A stretch of 64,000 nt of DNA. It comes from Gluconobacter oxydans (lineage in GTDB: Bacteria > Pseudomonadota > Alphaproteobacteria > Acetobacterales > Acetobacteraceae). Made by a program: the position numbers and the translations under genes. The notes under the pieces were generated by a model. The model searched no databases. It saw nothing but the letters and a program-made list of their open reading frames with translations, and was not told the origin of the DNA. How positions within the stretch are numbered: the stretch's first letter is position 1; each line of letters begins with the position of its first letter. Shown here piece after piece: positions 8,206 through 17,926 of this stretch. The stretch spans positions 1 through 64,000 of the forward strand of contig NZ_BJNM01000003.1 in the NCBI RefSeq assembly GCF_006539685.1, given 5' to 3'.

Positions 8206-9987
8206 TTACCGAACGAGCGGTTTGCAGACCTCCGACAGCCACGCGGCTACATCCGGCTCGACATGCGGTGAGACCCGTGCCTGAACTTCGGCATGATATG
8301 CGTTCAGCCAGTTCAGCTCCGCATCGTTGAGAAGGGCGACATCGATCAGTCTGTAATCAATGGGCGTGTAGCTCAGGATCTCGAACTCCAGGAACGTGCC
8401 CTTGCTCCCCTTGAAAGAAGAAGGCCGCACCAACATCAGGTTCTCGATCCGGATTCCATACTGTCCCGGTTCATAATAGCCAGGCTCATTGGACACGATC
8501 ATGCCGGCTTCGAGGGCCACGGGACGCGGGGCAGGGGAAATGTTCTGCGGACCTTCATGGACCGACAGATAGCTCCCGATGCCATGTCCGGTACCATGAT
8601 CGTAGTCCATGCCGACCTGCCACAGGGCCGCACGCGCCAGCACGTCCAGCCGATGACCGGTCGTGCCGGGCGGGAAGCGGATGCGGGAGAGGGCGATATT
8701 GCCCTTCAGGACACGCGTGAACGCTTCACGGACATGTGCAGGCGGTTCCTGATCGCCCACCCAGAGCGTGCGGGTAATGTCGGTCGTACCGAACGGATAC
8801 TGCCCGCCGCTGTCGATCAGATACACACTTCCGGCCTCAAGAACCCGATCGTGACCAACCTGTGCCCGGTAATGGGGAAAGGCACCGTTCGGGCCGACGG
8901 CGGAAATGGCGTCGAAGCTCTGTTCCCGGTAATCGCCGGACCGGGCACGCAGACCATCCAGCCGGGTGACGAGATCCGTCTCGTGCTGGCCAATCCCCGA
9001 CACCGTCAGGGAATGCAGGAAACGGGCCGTCGCCACGCCATCAAGAGCATGAGCTTTCCGTGCACCGTCCTGTTCCGTGGTGTTCTTGATGGCTTTGGGC
9101 AGCGTGCAGGGATCGGTTCCATCCACAACCGTCGCACCGGCGGCGGCAAGCGTGGTGTCGAACCATACAGCCGTCGTAACCGGATCCACCCGCACGGTCC
9201 TGCCCTTGAGAGCCTCAAGCCGCTTCGCCAGATCCGCCGGCGAACAGACTGTCACACCAAGGCCACAGACCTCCAGCACACCCTCCGACAAACGATCAGA
9301 TGAGACGAACCACTCTGCCGTCCCGTTTGCGTGCAGGATCGCATAGCCATGCGCGACAGGGGTGAGGGGGACGTCACTGCCACGAATGTTCAGCAGCCAG
9401 GCCAGGGAGGTGCAATCCGCAATGACAGCCGCATCCTGCCCCGCCTTGCGCAGAGCATCGCCAAGACGCCTGCGCTTATCCGCGCTGCTTTCTCCCGAAA
9501 ATTCCAGCCTCTGCGGCAGAACCGGACCAGCCGGTGCGGCCGGACGATCTGTCCAGGCCTGATCGATGGGATTGCGCGGCAGTGGAACCAGTTCAACACC
9601 CGACGCCTGCCATGATGCCAGCATGGAGCGGCTGACCAGACGCGGATCATAGCCGATTTTCAGCCCCTTCGCATGTTCCGCCAGCCACTCGGAAAGCGGT
9701 TCCAGCGCGACATGGCGACGCTCCCACAGGTCATGGGGAACCTGCTCTTCCATCTGCACCGTATAACGCCCGTCGGAGAACACGGCTGCTGCATCCGGCA
9801 GGATCGCCGCCAGACCCGCACTTCCCGTAAAGCCCGTCAGCCAAGCCAGACGCTCGGCGCAGGGAGCGACATATTCGCCGAGATATTCATCACCGCGCGG
9901 GATAATGAAACCGTCAACACCCAGCGCCTTGCAGGCTTTGCGGACGAGGGCAGGGCGCTCGTTGAGCGGGATGGAGGACAGGGTCAT
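8206..9987 (-). CDS. pepP: Xaa-Pro aminopeptidase (M24B)
   Basis: 593 residues, the long three-domain form (two creatinase-type N-terminal domains plus M24 metallopeptidase), as in eukaryotic-type APP1. Metal ligands are visible: LIDSGGQYPFGTTDITRT (two Asp), GTGHGIGSYLSVHEGP (His), NEPGYYEPGQYGIRIENL (two Glu). The enzyme removes an N-terminal residue that precedes proline in cytoplasmic peptides. Its ATG overlaps the stop of the GNAT gene by four bases. Confidence 0.95.
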   Translation of the reverse strand: MTLSSIPLNERPALVRKACKALGVDGFIIPRGDEYLGEYVAPCAERLAWLTGFTGSAGLAAILPDAAAVFSDGRYTVQMEEQVPHDLWERRHVALEPLSEWLAEHAKGLKIGYDPRLVSRSMLASWQASGVELVPLPRNPIDQAWTDRPAAPAGPVLPQRLEFSGESSADKRRRLGDALRKAGQDAAVIADCTSLAWLLNIRGSDVPLTPVAHGYAILHANGTAEWFVSSDRLSEGVLEVCGLGVTVCSPADLAKRLEALKGRTVRVDPVTTAVWFDTTLAAAGATVVDGTDPCTLPKAIKNTTEQDGARKAHALDGVATARFLHSLTVSGIGQHETDLVTRLDGLRARSGDYREQSFDAISAVGPNGAFPHYRAQVGHDRVLEAGSVYLIDSGGQYPFGTTDITRTLWVGDQEPPAHVREAFTRVLKGNIALSRIRFPPGTTGHRLDVLARAALWQVGMDYDHGTGHGIGSYLSVHEGPQNISPAPRPVALEAGMIVSNEPGYYEPGQYGIRIENLMLVRPSSFKGSKGTFLEFEILSYTPIDYRLIDVALLNDAELNWLNAYHAEVQARVSPHVEPDVAAWLSEVCKPLVR

Positions 9988-10529
9988 GAAAAGTCCTTTT
10001 CCACAGTATGAATATCATCAAGGCAGAGTGTCATGAACAGCAGATCCAGCCAGCGGCCGCGTTTGCGACCGACCTGAGGCAGCGTGCCACAGTTCCGGAA
10101 ACCAAACTCATGGTGCATCGCGACGGAAGCCGCATTGTCCGCCGTAATCCCGGCCACCATGATGTGAAAGCCCGCGTCCCTGGCGTGATTGATCAGGGCA
10201 TGCAGAAGGCTGCGCCCGACACCCCGACGCTGGTGTGAGGGGGCGACATAAACCGAATGCTCAACAGTGCGAGCATAGCCTTCATAGGACCGGAAAGAGC
10301 CATAGGAGCCATACCCAGCAACCTCACCAGCCGTATCAACAGCGACAAGTACCGGGTAGCCCTGTGCCAGCCTGTCCTCGAACCACTGGCGCCGCTGCTC
10401 CAGCGTAAAAGGCGTCGTGATCCACAGCGCATCGGTATTTTCGATGGCATCATTGGTGATCCGCAGAATAGCCGGCAGGTCGGCAGGTCCGGCCTCCCGG
10501 ATCAACGGCAATGATCCCGGCACACCCAT
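9984..10529 (-). CDS. GNAT N-acetyltransferase (phosphinothricin acetyltransferase-like)
   Basis: 181 residues with a GNAT domain. The acetyl-CoA loop is PSHQRRGVGRSLLHALI, and the sequence VEHSVYVAP just before it plus the C-terminal MHHEFGFRNCGTLPQVGRK match the PAT/MnaT subfamily, which acetylates amino acids such as methionine sulfone or phosphinothricin. The natural substrate is uncertain. It lies between prmA (one-base stop/start overlap) and pepP (four-base overlap), so it is an operon member. Confidence 0.88.
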   Translation of the reverse strand: MGVPGSLPLIREAGPADLPAILRITNDAIENTDALWITTPFTLEQRRQWFEDRLAQGYPVLVAVDTAGEVAGYGSYGSFRSYEGYARTVEHSVYVAPSHQRRGVGRSLLHALINHARDAGFHIMVAGITADNAASVAMHHEFGFRNCGTLPQVGRKRGRWLDLLFMTLCLDDIHTVEKDFS

Positions 10530-11437
10530 CAGCCGCGACGGCGCAGAATCAGCGTGGCCCAGTCGCCTTCACGCAGGATACGCTCCAGCACGAGACCCTG
10601 CCGCTGGTGTGCAGCCAGTACCATCCGCGCCTGACTGTAAAGCAGGCCAGCCAGAATGGCTGTCCCGTTCGGCGCAAGGTTCAGCGCTAGGGACTGCGCC
10701 ATTCGGCAAAGTGGACGGGCGAGAATATTGGCGAAGACCAGATCATACGGCGCCTTGGCGCGCACGGCCTCGGTCTGCCAGCCATTGCCGAAGCGGCAGT
10801 CCAGCAGATTACCCTGACCGTTCAGTCGCGCATTGAGCTTCGCCGTCCGCACGGACCAGGGCTCGATATCAACGGCCAGAACCGGACGATGCAGCAGCTT
10901 TGCCGCCGCCATCGCCAGAATGCCTGACCCGCATCCCATATCCAGAATACGCTGCGGCTTGCGATATGCGACCATCTCCAATGCCCGCAGACAGCCACGC
11001 GTGGACCCATGCTCGCCCGAACCGAAGGCAATCCCCGCATCCAGCGTGATCGTCAGACGCGACTGATCCGGTGCGCCATGCAGATGAGTGCCGCGGATGG
11101 CAAAGCGCTTGCCCACATTCTGCTGCGGAAAGGATTCATAGGTCCTGGCCAGCCAGCCCTCGGACTCGGTAGGAGTCCGCTCGAGTTCCGCTTCACAGCC
11201 GGTCAGCATCCGAGCCACGGCCAGAGCATTTTCGAGCTCTTCTTCCTTGAAGCCCGTGTCCTTTACGCCTTCCACGCGCCAGTATTTCTGCGCGTCATCG
11301 GCCTCGAAAATGCCAACCGTCTCGCAGGCACACATCAGGGCCTGCTCGAACAGGGGAACGAAGGGCTCTTCCACCGTGATGGACAGGGTTTCGAGCGCAC
11401 TGGCATGGCGACGGCCAATGCTGCGGGGTGCCATCAC
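10529..11437 (-). CDS. prmA: Ribosomal protein L11 methyltransferase
   Basis: 302 residues. The C-terminal SAM-dependent methyltransferase domain has ILDMGCGSGILAMAAAKL (motif I), AVDIEP (motif II) and FANILARPL (an NxxxP-like catalytic loop). The N-terminal half is the L11-recognition domain. PrmA trimethylates ribosomal protein L11. Its ATG overlaps the stop of the uvrD-type gene by four bases. Confidence 0.93.
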   Translation of the reverse strand: MMAPRSIGRRHASALETLSITVEEPFVPLFEQALMCACETVGIFEADDAQKYWRVEGVKDTGFKEEELENALAVARMLTGCEAELERTPTESEGWLARTYESFPQQNVGKRFAIRGTHLHGAPDQSRLTITLDAGIAFGSGEHGSTRGCLRALEMVAYRKPQRILDMGCGSGILAMAAAKLLHRPVLAVDIEPWSVRTAKLNARLNGQGNLLDCRFGNGWQTEAVRAKAPYDLVFANILARPLCRMAQSLALNLAPNGTAILAGLLYSQARMVLAAHQRQGLVLERILREGDWATLILRRRG

Positions 11438-13656
11438 GATCTGATCTCCACGAAATTTGCCATGACGCGTTTAACGCCACCGTTTTCAAAATTGATATGC
11501 AACTGCGGCCCGTCAGCGCCGATGACGGTGCCTTCGCCGAACCTGTGATGAAAGACCGTCGCCCCGATCGCGACGGTCGGCTCCGGCTTCACATCATGGA
11601 TTTTCGGACGCGGAGCGCGGAAACCTGACGGGCGCGTACTCGTCAGCGGACCAGACGCGAACATGGACGGCGCCGCCGCAGCCTGCCGGCGCGTCTCGAA
11701 CGCCTGTCCCGTCAGCTGCACATATTCAGACGGGATTTCCTCAATAAACCGGCTCGGCATTGAGGACTGCCAGTTGGCATAGATCCGCCGGCTTGCCGCA
11801 TGCAGCACGATCGCCCGACGCCGCGCGCGCGTCAGCCCCACATAGGCCAGCCGCCGCTCTTCCTCGAGTGCCCGGTTGCCGCCTTCGTCAAGCGAACGCT
11901 GGGATGGAAACACACCTTCCTCCCAGCCCGGCAGGAACACGGTGTCGAATTCCAGTCCCTTAGCGCCATGCAGTGTCATGAGACTGACCTTGTCATCGGA
12001 CGTCTCGCTCTCGGTATCCATGACGAGCGCCACATGCTCCAGAAAGCCCTGAAGCGTCCCGAACTCTCCAAGAGCTCGCAAAAGCTCACGGATATTGTCC
12101 AGACGCCCCGGCGCCTCAACGGAGCGGTCATCCCGCCACATCTGAAGATAGCCACTATCTTCGAGAAGCTGCTCGGCCGCAACCACATGGCCTTCGGTCT
12201 CAAACGTCGCCTTGGCGCGCTGGAACGCCGCCATCAACCCGTCCAATGCGTCCTTCGACTTGCCCTTGAGCAATCCTTCCTGAAGCTGCCAGATCACAGC
12301 CGCCGTCAGCGGGCCGGGCAGGGCGCGCGCCTGGGCATGCAGCTTCTGCACCGCCACGGCACCCACGCCACGCTTGGGAACATTAATGATCCGCTCAAAC
12401 GCCAGATCATCCGCAGGCTGCGACAGCACGCGCAGATACGCTAGGCAGTCCCGGATTTCGGAGCGCTCGTAGAATCGCAGTCCACCCACGACGCGATACG
12501 GAATGCCGATCATCATCAACCGCTCTTCGAACGGTCGCGTCTGAAATCCAGCCCGCATCAGGATGGCGATTTCCGACAGCGGATGCCCGTCACCGCGCAG
12601 ACGCTCGATAGCGCCCCCCACGATCCGCGCTTCCTCATCCGAATCGCGTACTCCGATGATCTGGACCTTCTCCCCCTGCGCATCATCACGTCCGGGCCGT
12701 AGCGTCTTACCCAGCCGCCCCTCGTTATGCGCGATCAGCCCGGCAGCAGCAGCGAGGATCTGTGCCGTCGAACGGTAATTCCGCTCCAGACGTACGACTT
12801 CCGCTCCTGGAAAATCCTTTTCGAAGCGCAGGATGTTCTCAACTTCCGCCCCGCGCCAGGAATAGATGGACTGATCATCATCACCCACGCAGGCAATATT
12901 GGACGGTCCATGCTCGCGCTTGGCCAGCAGACGCAGCCACAGATACTGGACCGTATTCGTGTCCTGATACTCGTCCACAAGAATGTAGCGGAAGATCCGG
13001 TGATACTGCGCCAGCACATTGGGCTGGTTGCGCAGGATCTCCGTCATGTGGAGCATCAGATCGCCGAAATCGCACGTATTGAGCGCGATCAGACGCTCCT
13101 GATACGCCCGGTAAATCGCCAGCGCATGACCATTCGCAAAATCAGAGTCCTCGGCAGGCGTTACCCGGTCAGGTGTCAGTCCGCGATCCTTCCAGCGCTG
13201 GATGATCCCCATAAGCTGGTTCGGCGGCCAGCGTTTGGTATCGATCTTCCACGGTTCCATGACCTGCTTGAGCAGCCGGATCTGGTCATCCGTATCGAGG
13301 ATGTTGAAGCTGCTCGTCAGCCCGACATATTCCGCGTGACGCCGCAGCATCCGTGCACAGATCGCATGGAACGTCCCCAGCCAAAGACCTTCGGCCGGCT
13401 CGCCCAGAATCGCACTGACGCGCTCGCGCATTTCGCGGGCGGCCTTGTTCGTGAAGGTCACGGCCAGAATCTGGCTCGGATAGGCGCGGCCCGTCAGAAG
13501 GATATGCGCAAACCGCGTCGTCAGGACGCGCGTCTTGCCCGTTCCCGCACCGGCGAGAATGAGGAGCGGACCTTCGGTTGTCTCAATGGCGCGTCTCTGC
13601 TCCGGATTGAGGCGGGAGAGATACTCGGGGGTGGGGGAAGGTAGGTCTTGCGGCAC
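11434..13656 (-). CDS. UvrD/PcrA-type DNA helicase
   Basis: SF1A helicase of about 740 residues from a GTG at 13656 (VPQDLPSP...). Motif I LILAGAGTGKTR, motif II VDEYQDTN, motif III GDDDQSIYSWRGA, motif IV LERNYRS, motif V SLMTLHGAKGLEFD and motif VI YVGLTRARR are all present. The C-terminal Tudor-like segment (VFHHRFGEGTVIGADG) is the RNA polymerase-interacting type seen in PcrA/UvrD. It unwinds DNA in mismatch and excision repair. The reading frame stays open to 14226, but that extension is antisense to the RadC gene and low-similarity, so I reject it. GGGAGG abuts the GTG with no spacer, so the start is not certain. Confidence 0.93.
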   Translation of the reverse strand: MPQDLPSPTPEYLSRLNPEQRRAIETTEGPLLILAGAGTGKTRVLTTRFAHILLTGRAYPSQILAVTFTNKAAREMRERVSAILGEPAEGLWLGTFHAICARMLRRHAEYVGLTSSFNILDTDDQIRLLKQVMEPWKIDTKRWPPNQLMGIIQRWKDRGLTPDRVTPAEDSDFANGHALAIYRAYQERLIALNTCDFGDLMLHMTEILRNQPNVLAQYHRIFRYILVDEYQDTNTVQYLWLRLLAKREHGPSNIACVGDDDQSIYSWRGAEVENILRFEKDFPGAEVVRLERNYRSTAQILAAAAGLIAHNEGRLGKTLRPGRDDAQGEKVQIIGVRDSDEEARIVGGAIERLRGDGHPLSEIAILMRAGFQTRPFEERLMMIGIPYRVVGGLRFYERSEIRDCLAYLRVLSQPADDLAFERIINVPKRGVGAVAVQKLHAQARALPGPLTAAVIWQLQEGLLKGKSKDALDGLMAAFQRAKATFETEGHVVAAEQLLEDSGYLQMWRDDRSVEAPGRLDNIRELLRALGEFGTLQGFLEHVALVMDTESETSDDKVSLMTLHGAKGLEFDTVFLPGWEEGVFPSQRSLDEGGNRALEEERRLAYVGLTRARRRAIVLHAASRRIYANWQSSMPSRFIEEIPSEYVQLTGQAFETRRQAAAAPSMFASGPLTSTRPSGFRAPRPKIHDVKPEPTVAIGATVFHHRFGEGTVIGADGPQLHINFENGGVKRVMANFVEIRS

Positions 13657-13683
13657 CCTCCCGATATAGAGTGAGATACCGTC

Positions 13684-14373
13684 ATGGCCAACACCTATCC
13701 CCGGATCGATCTGACACGCGGCACAGGACCTCAGGGACACCGCGCCAGAATGCGCGCACGCGTGCTGGCCAATGGCGCTCACACACTCGCCGATTATGAA
13801 ATCCTCGAAATGCTGCTCTTCGCAGGTGTTCCGCGCAAGGACACGAAACCACTCGCCAAAGGACTGATCGCCCATTTTGGCAGTCTGGTGGACGTTTTCC
13901 GCGCTCCTACACAGGCCCTGCGCGCTGCAGGACTGAAAGACGATGCCATCCGCGTTCTGCGTCTCCCTGGCGTTGCCGCTGAACGTCTGGCCTCTTCCGA
14001 ACAGCGCGAACGCCCGACACTGAGCAACTGGGAACAGCTCATGGCCTATCTCGATCAGGCGCTTGAAGGCGGCATCCCGGGACAGTTCCGGCTGCTCTAT
14101 CTTGATAACCGTAACCGGCTTCTGGCGGACGAAGCCGCGCCCGAGGCGGACAGTCTTGCCGAACGCAACCGCGCCATCGCCATCAGGGCCCTCGCACTGC
14201 ATGCCACGGCCCTGATTGGTTTTCACATTCGTCCTAAGGAACGTCCTGCGGATCTGTCACAATCAGCCCGGCAACTGGACTTCGCGATGCGCCCCCTGTC
14301 CATCACGCTTCACGACGTACTCATCACGAATGAAGGGCGCCCTTCCAGCTTACGTCAGGAAGGACTGCTGTAA
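13684..14373 (+). CDS. RadC-family protein lacking the metal-binding motif
   Basis: 229 residues, clearly homologous to RadC (UPF0758). The helical N-terminal domain is intact (LADYEILEMLLFAGVPRKD... LVDVFRAPT), and the C-terminus ends like RadC (HDVLITNEGRPSSLRQEGLL). At the position of the JAMM motif HNHPSGDPTPSEAD it reads FHIRPKERPADLSQSA, so both His and the following SGD are gone and the domain should not bind zinc. There is no frameshift or stop. It sits two bases before an intact RadC gene, so it looks like a diverged tandem copy. It is divergent from the helicase gene with 27 bases between starts. Confidence 0.85.
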   Translation: MANTYPRIDLTRGTGPQGHRARMRARVLANGAHTLADYEILEMLLFAGVPRKDTKPLAKGLIAHFGSLVDVFRAPTQALRAAGLKDDAIRVLRLPGVAAERLASSEQRERPTLSNWEQLMAYLDQALEGGIPGQFRLLYLDNRNRLLADEAAPEADSLAERNRAIAIRALALHATALIGFHIRPKERPADLSQSARQLDFAMRPLSITLHDVLITNEGRPSSLRQEGLL

Positions 14374-14374
14374 G

Positions 14375-15130
14375 ATGAACGACAGGGACGCTGGAACAAC
14401 CGGATTTTCGGATGGCATGACAGGCCTGTCGTCGGCCGATCTGCGACAGATCACGGCACTGACGGATGCTCTTCCCGAAATGGAACCGCCGCTTGCCCTG
14501 CTGACGGGACGAGGGCGACATCTGGACGATGCGACCTTGCTGCATCTCCTGACCGTGCTGTTCACCGGCCGTGAAACGGGCAGCGTCGCGCTGTCTCACA
14601 ACCTCTTCGCGCGTTTCGGCTCTCTGGCCGCCGTCCTGTCCGCTACCGACCGGGAACTCGAAAGCATATCAGATATGGGCATGCATATGCTCCCCATGAT
14701 CCGTGTGCTTCAGGAAGCCGCACTTCGCTACAACCGCGCACGTCTTCCGCCGGAAGACGTGCTCGACAACGAACAGAAACTGCTCGACTACCTCACGGCC
14801 CGTTTGGCGCGGGAAAATATCGAGCAGTTCCGCATCCTGTTTCTCAACGAAAAGAACAGTCTGATCGCCGATGAGGCACAGGCCAGAGGCACAGTCAATC
14901 ACACACCCGTCTACCCACGGGAAGTCGCCAGACGTGCGGTGGAAATTGGAGCTACAGCGCTGGTTCTGGTCCACAACCACCCCAGCGGCGATCCCACGCC
15001 CTCGGAAGCCGATCTTCAGATGACCATGCAGGTTCAGGCGGCGCTCGAAGTGGTCGGCGTCACGATTGCGGACCACTTCATCATCGGCAACGGCCGACAC
15101 ACCAGCTTTCGCCGCAGCAACCTGCTCTGA
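14375..15130 (+). CDS. radC: RadC family JAB/MPN-domain protein
   Basis: 251 residues from ATG 14375. The N-terminal helical domain is followed by the JAMM-type domain with intact VHNHPSGDPTPSEAD (two His and Asp as metal ligands) and ADHFIIGNGRHTSFR near the C-terminus. The family was named for DNA repair, but that role in E. coli was withdrawn; many members are linked to competence or plasmid anti-restriction. The start lies just after the stop of the preceding RadC paralogue, so the two are probably one transcript. It is convergent with purK at a 4-base spacing. Confidence 0.93.
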   Translation: MNDRDAGTTGFSDGMTGLSSADLRQITALTDALPEMEPPLALLTGRGRHLDDATLLHLLTVLFTGRETGSVALSHNLFARFGSLAAVLSATDRELESISDMGMHMLPMIRVLQEAALRYNRARLPPEDVLDNEQKLLDYLTARLARENIEQFRILFLNEKNSLIADEAQARGTVNHTPVYPREVARRAVEIGATALVLVHNHPSGDPTPSEADLQMTMQVQAALEVVGVTIADHFIIGNGRHTSFRRSNLL

Positions 15131-15134
15131 GGCT

Positions 15135-16256
15135 TCAGCCGCGCGGCGGCAGAAGCCCTTCAAGCGCCAGTTCGCCCGGAAGAGCTCCGCGCGGGAAAAT
15201 GGTGTTCACATGCCCCATCTTCCGCCCCGGACGTGCTTCCGCCTTGCCGTACAGATGCAGCGATGCCCCATCCGTTGCAAGAATGGCCGGAACACGCGCC
15301 ATGTCTTCGGGGCCAATCAGATTGTGCATGACGGCATCGGAATGCCGACGTGCAGGCGGCAACGGCAGACCTGCCACCGCCCGCACATGCATCTCGAACT
15401 GATCCACCAGACACGCATCCATGGTCCAGTGCCCGGAATTATGCGGACGAGGGGCGATCTCGTTCACCATGAGGCTGCCATCAGCGGCGTGGAACATTTC
15501 CACGCCCATGATCCCGACCAGACCCAGCGCCTCGGCAATGCAGGCCGCCATGTCCTGCGCCTGACGCGCAAGGTCCGGCATGACGCGGGCAGGAGCCAGC
15601 GTCACATCCAAGATACCATTGCGGTGCCGGTTCTCGACCGTATCGAAACACCGCACGGTTCCGTCCAGACCACGGACCACCATCACGCTGAGCTCACGCT
15701 CGAAATCGATCATCTTCTCCGCAACGAGCGGATAGGGCAGATCCTGCAGGGCTGCGAGGGCCTCGGCATCGGTCACCCGGAACTGTCCCTTGCCGTCGTA
15801 ACCAAAGCGGGTCGTCTTGAGAATGAGCGGAAAACCGAGCGTCTCAAGCCCTGCCAGATCCTCGGGGCCATTGATGGCCCGCCAGGGGGCGAGACTGACG
15901 CCAATTTCGGACAGACGCGTCTTTTCCGCAATCCGGTCCTGACTGATCCGCAGGATTTCACCCACAGGCCGCACCGGCCGGTGCTTTTCAAGCAAGGCCA
16001 GTCCTTCGGCACTGATATTCTCGAACTCGAACGTCACGACATCACAACGGGAGGCAAAATCCTCAAGCGCCGCCGGATCGTCATAGGCTCCGACCGTCAC
16101 AGATGCCGCGACTTCCGTGGCCGGGCTCGGCGCCTCGGTGCTCAGCACATGGACATGAAAGCCCAGCTTCGAGGCCGCAACGGCTGACATGCGACCAAGC
16201 TGTCCGCCACCAATGATCCCGATCGTGCTGCCGGGAGCAAAAACCTGCGCCTTCAT
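15135..16256 (-). CDS. purK: 5-(carboxyamino)imidazole ribonucleotide synthase
   Basis: 373 residues from ATG 16256. ATP-grasp enzyme of purine synthesis converting AIR, bicarbonate and ATP to N5-CAIR. The N-terminal [12 protein letters not shown], central [10 protein letters not shown] and C-terminal [19 protein letters not shown] are PurK hallmarks. The start overlaps the purE stop by four bases (ATGA). The frame extends to 16514, but that part overlaps purE and has no PurK similarity. Confidence 0.97.
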   Translation of the reverse strand: MKAQVFAPGSTIGIIGGGQLGRMSAVAASKLGFHVHVLSTEAPSPATEVAASVTVGAYDDPAALEDFASRCDVVTFEFENISAEGLALLEKHRPVRPVGEILRISQDRIAEKTRLSEIGVSLAPWRAINGPEDLAGLETLGFPLILKTTRFGYDGKGQFRVTDAEALAALQDLPYPLVAEKMIDFERELSVMVVRGLDGTVRCFDTVENRHRNGILDVTLAPARVMPDLARQAQDMAACIAEALGLVGIMGVEMFHAADGSLMVNEIAPRPHNSGHWTMDACLVDQFEMHVRAVAGLPLPPARRHSDAVMHNLIGPEDMARVPAILATDGASLHLYGKAEARPGRKMGHVNTIFPRGALPGELALEGLLPPRG

Positions 16257-16777
16257 TCGACCGGCACATCCGCAACAGCCGCCGTCTGCGTCGCCCGCCA
16301 GGCATCCAGACGCGCCATGACCTGTTTGTCGTTCACCGACAGGATCGACGCGGCGAGCAGACCGGCATTGATCGCACCGGCCTTGCCGATCGCCAGCGTC
16401 CCGACCGGCACGCCACCCGGCATCTGCACGATGGAGAGCAGACTGTCCTGCCCGTTCAGGGCACGACTCTGCACAGGAACGCCGAGGACGGGAATGCTTG
16501 TCCAGGCGGAACACATACCCGGAAGATGTGCTGCCCCACCCGCACCGGCGATAATCACATGAAGGCCACGCTGACGGGCTGTCTTTGCGTATTCCACCAG
16601 ACGGTCGGGCGTGCGGTGAGCCGAAACAATCCGCTTTTCATGGGCAATTCCAAGATCGTCGAGGATCTCGCAGGCGTGGCGCATGGTATCCCAGTCGGAC
16701 TGGCTTCCCATGATCACACCGACACGGATCGGCATGTCGTCCTGAAGGGTTTCGTCGGCGGAGAGGATCTGGCTCAT
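16253..16777 (-). CDS. purE: 5-(carboxyamino)imidazole ribonucleotide mutase
   Basis: 174 residues. PurE class I mutase converting N5-CAIR to [28 protein letters not shown] and [12 protein letters not shown] form the active site loops. About 15 residues precede the usual start; the second Met (PIRVGVIMG) could be the real start. It lies directly after the DUF465 gene, with no gap, and is coupled to purK. Confidence 0.97.
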   Translation of the reverse strand: MSQILSADETLQDDMPIRVGVIMGSQSDWDTMRHACEILDDLGIAHEKRIVSAHRTPDRLVEYAKTARQRGLHVIIAGAGGAAHLPGMCSAWTSIPVLGVPVQSRALNGQDSLLSIVQMPGGVPVGTLAIGKAGAINAGLLAASILSVNDKQVMARLDAWRATQTAAVADVPVE

Positions 16778-16978
16778 TCAGGCAATATTATCCGGGATCA
16801 GACGGGTCTCGATCCACGAAATCTCATCTTTGAGCTGGAGCTTGCGCTTTTTGAGGCGCTGAAGCTGGAGCTGGTTGAGGGGATGATGGACGAGACGCTC
16901 GATGACGGTATCAAGGTCGCGATGCTCGCTGCGCAGTTCGTGCAGACGTTTCAGCATGGCATTGTCGTCAGTCATCAT
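16778..16978 (-). CDS. YdcH/DUF465 family small protein
   Basis: About 66 residues from ATG 16978 (a neighbouring ATG at 16975 and a longer frame to 17041 are possible; none has a strong ribosome binding site). The sequence LHELRSEHRDLDTVIERL and LKKRKLQLKDEIS is a two-helix DUF465 domain, a small coiled-coil family of unknown function common in alphaproteobacteria. It directly precedes purE. Confidence 0.8.
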   Translation of the reverse strand: MMTDDNAMLKRLHELRSEHRDLDTVIERLVHHPLNQLQLQRLKKRKLQLKDEISWIETRLIPDNIA

Positions 16979-17129
16979 GGCATCCGGTCCCGGAGAACGT
17001 TCAGGCGTCGTGGAGAGACTGATTCTTTCCACTCTTTTCATTGCAGTATCATGCCTGACGGGTACCGGACCAGTGCCCGTCAGGCATTCATCCGAACCAG
17101 CACCTTACAGGCCGGTCCGAACGCCGCAA

Positions 17130-17714
17130 TCAGGCATGACTGTCGCTGTCGGGAACATAGGCTTCCACAACCGGAAGCGCATGGCCTTCGCGGGCCAGAC
17201 GGTCATTGGCAGCCGTGACGGCGGCATTCAGATCAGTCTGGGTGCACAGGCCGAGAATCACGGGATCACGCGGCTTGATGTTGGCGCTGTTCCAGTGCTG
17301 CCGGTCACGGACCTTGGTGATGGTGTCCTTGGTCGTACCAAGCAGCTTGACGATCTGCGCTTCGGAAAGCTGGGGGAACTGGCGCAGGACGAATGCGATG
17401 GCATCCGGACGGTCGTTGCGCTTGGCCACCGGGGTATAACGGGCGCCCTTGGCGCGACGCTTCACCGGGCTGGACGTCGGCATGATCTTCAGGCGGGCAT
17501 TCGTGTCCGCTTCGCAGCGCTTGATTTCCGCTTCGGCGAGCTGATGATTCTTGATCGGGTCATAGCCGTTGATCCCGGCGGCAACTTCACCATCCGCAAT
17601 CGCCTGGACCTCAAGCGGGTGCATGCCACAGAATTCTGCGATCTGGGTGAAGGTAAGACCGGTTTTCTCGATCAGCCAGACGGCCGTGGCCTTGGGCATC
17701 AAAGGCAGGGTCAT
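17130..17714 (-). CDS. trcR: Cell cycle transcriptional regulator TrcR (DUF1013)
   Basis: 194 residues from ATG 17714 (MTLPLMPKATAVWLIEKTGL). The family DUF1013/TrcR is restricted to alphaproteobacteria and contains helix-turn-helix-like segments, here FTQIAEFCGMHPLEVQAIADGE and LSEAQIVKLLGTTKDTITKVRD. The motif GYDPIKNHQLAEAEIKRCE is highly conserved in the family. It has been linked to control of cell-cycle genes in Brucella/Sinorhizobium-type bacteria. The upstream frame to 17792 is probably non-coding. Confidence 0.88.
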   Translation of the reverse strand: MTLPLMPKATAVWLIEKTGLTFTQIAEFCGMHPLEVQAIADGEVAAGINGYDPIKNHQLAEAEIKRCEADTNARLKIMPTSSPVKRRAKGARYTPVAKRNDRPDAIAFVLRQFPQLSEAQIVKLLGTTKDTITKVRDRQHWNSANIKPRDPVILGLCTQTDLNAAVTAANDRLAREGHALPVVEAYVPDSDSHA

Positions 17715-17887
17715 GTCGGTGCGTTCCTTGCTGGGACACGGATGGAGCCAGCTTCCGCAGGCACCGATCGGGCGTATCCGGCGAGGAACCAATCCCGCCC
17801 GGGATATGATCGCGGCACCTGCTGGATGCTCTGCGATAATGCAAACGGGTATGCGGCACCGAAGCCGCGGCGGTCAAGCACCAAAAC

Positions 17888-17920
17888 GGAGCGGGAGTGC
17901 TTTTACGACACTCCCGCTCC
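17888..17920 (-). terminator. Terminator after hsp20
   Basis: A perfect 12-base stem, GGAGCGGGAGTG (17888-17899) and CACTCCCGCTCC (17909-17920), with a 9-base loop, lies six bases beyond the hsp20 stop. On the minus strand it is followed by a short T run (GTTTTGG). Confidence 0.75.
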
Positions 17921-17926
17921 AAATGC

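Noticed and set aside
13657-14226. Upstream extension of the helicase reading frame
   Set aside because: It is antisense to the RadC-family gene and its translation has no helicase character.
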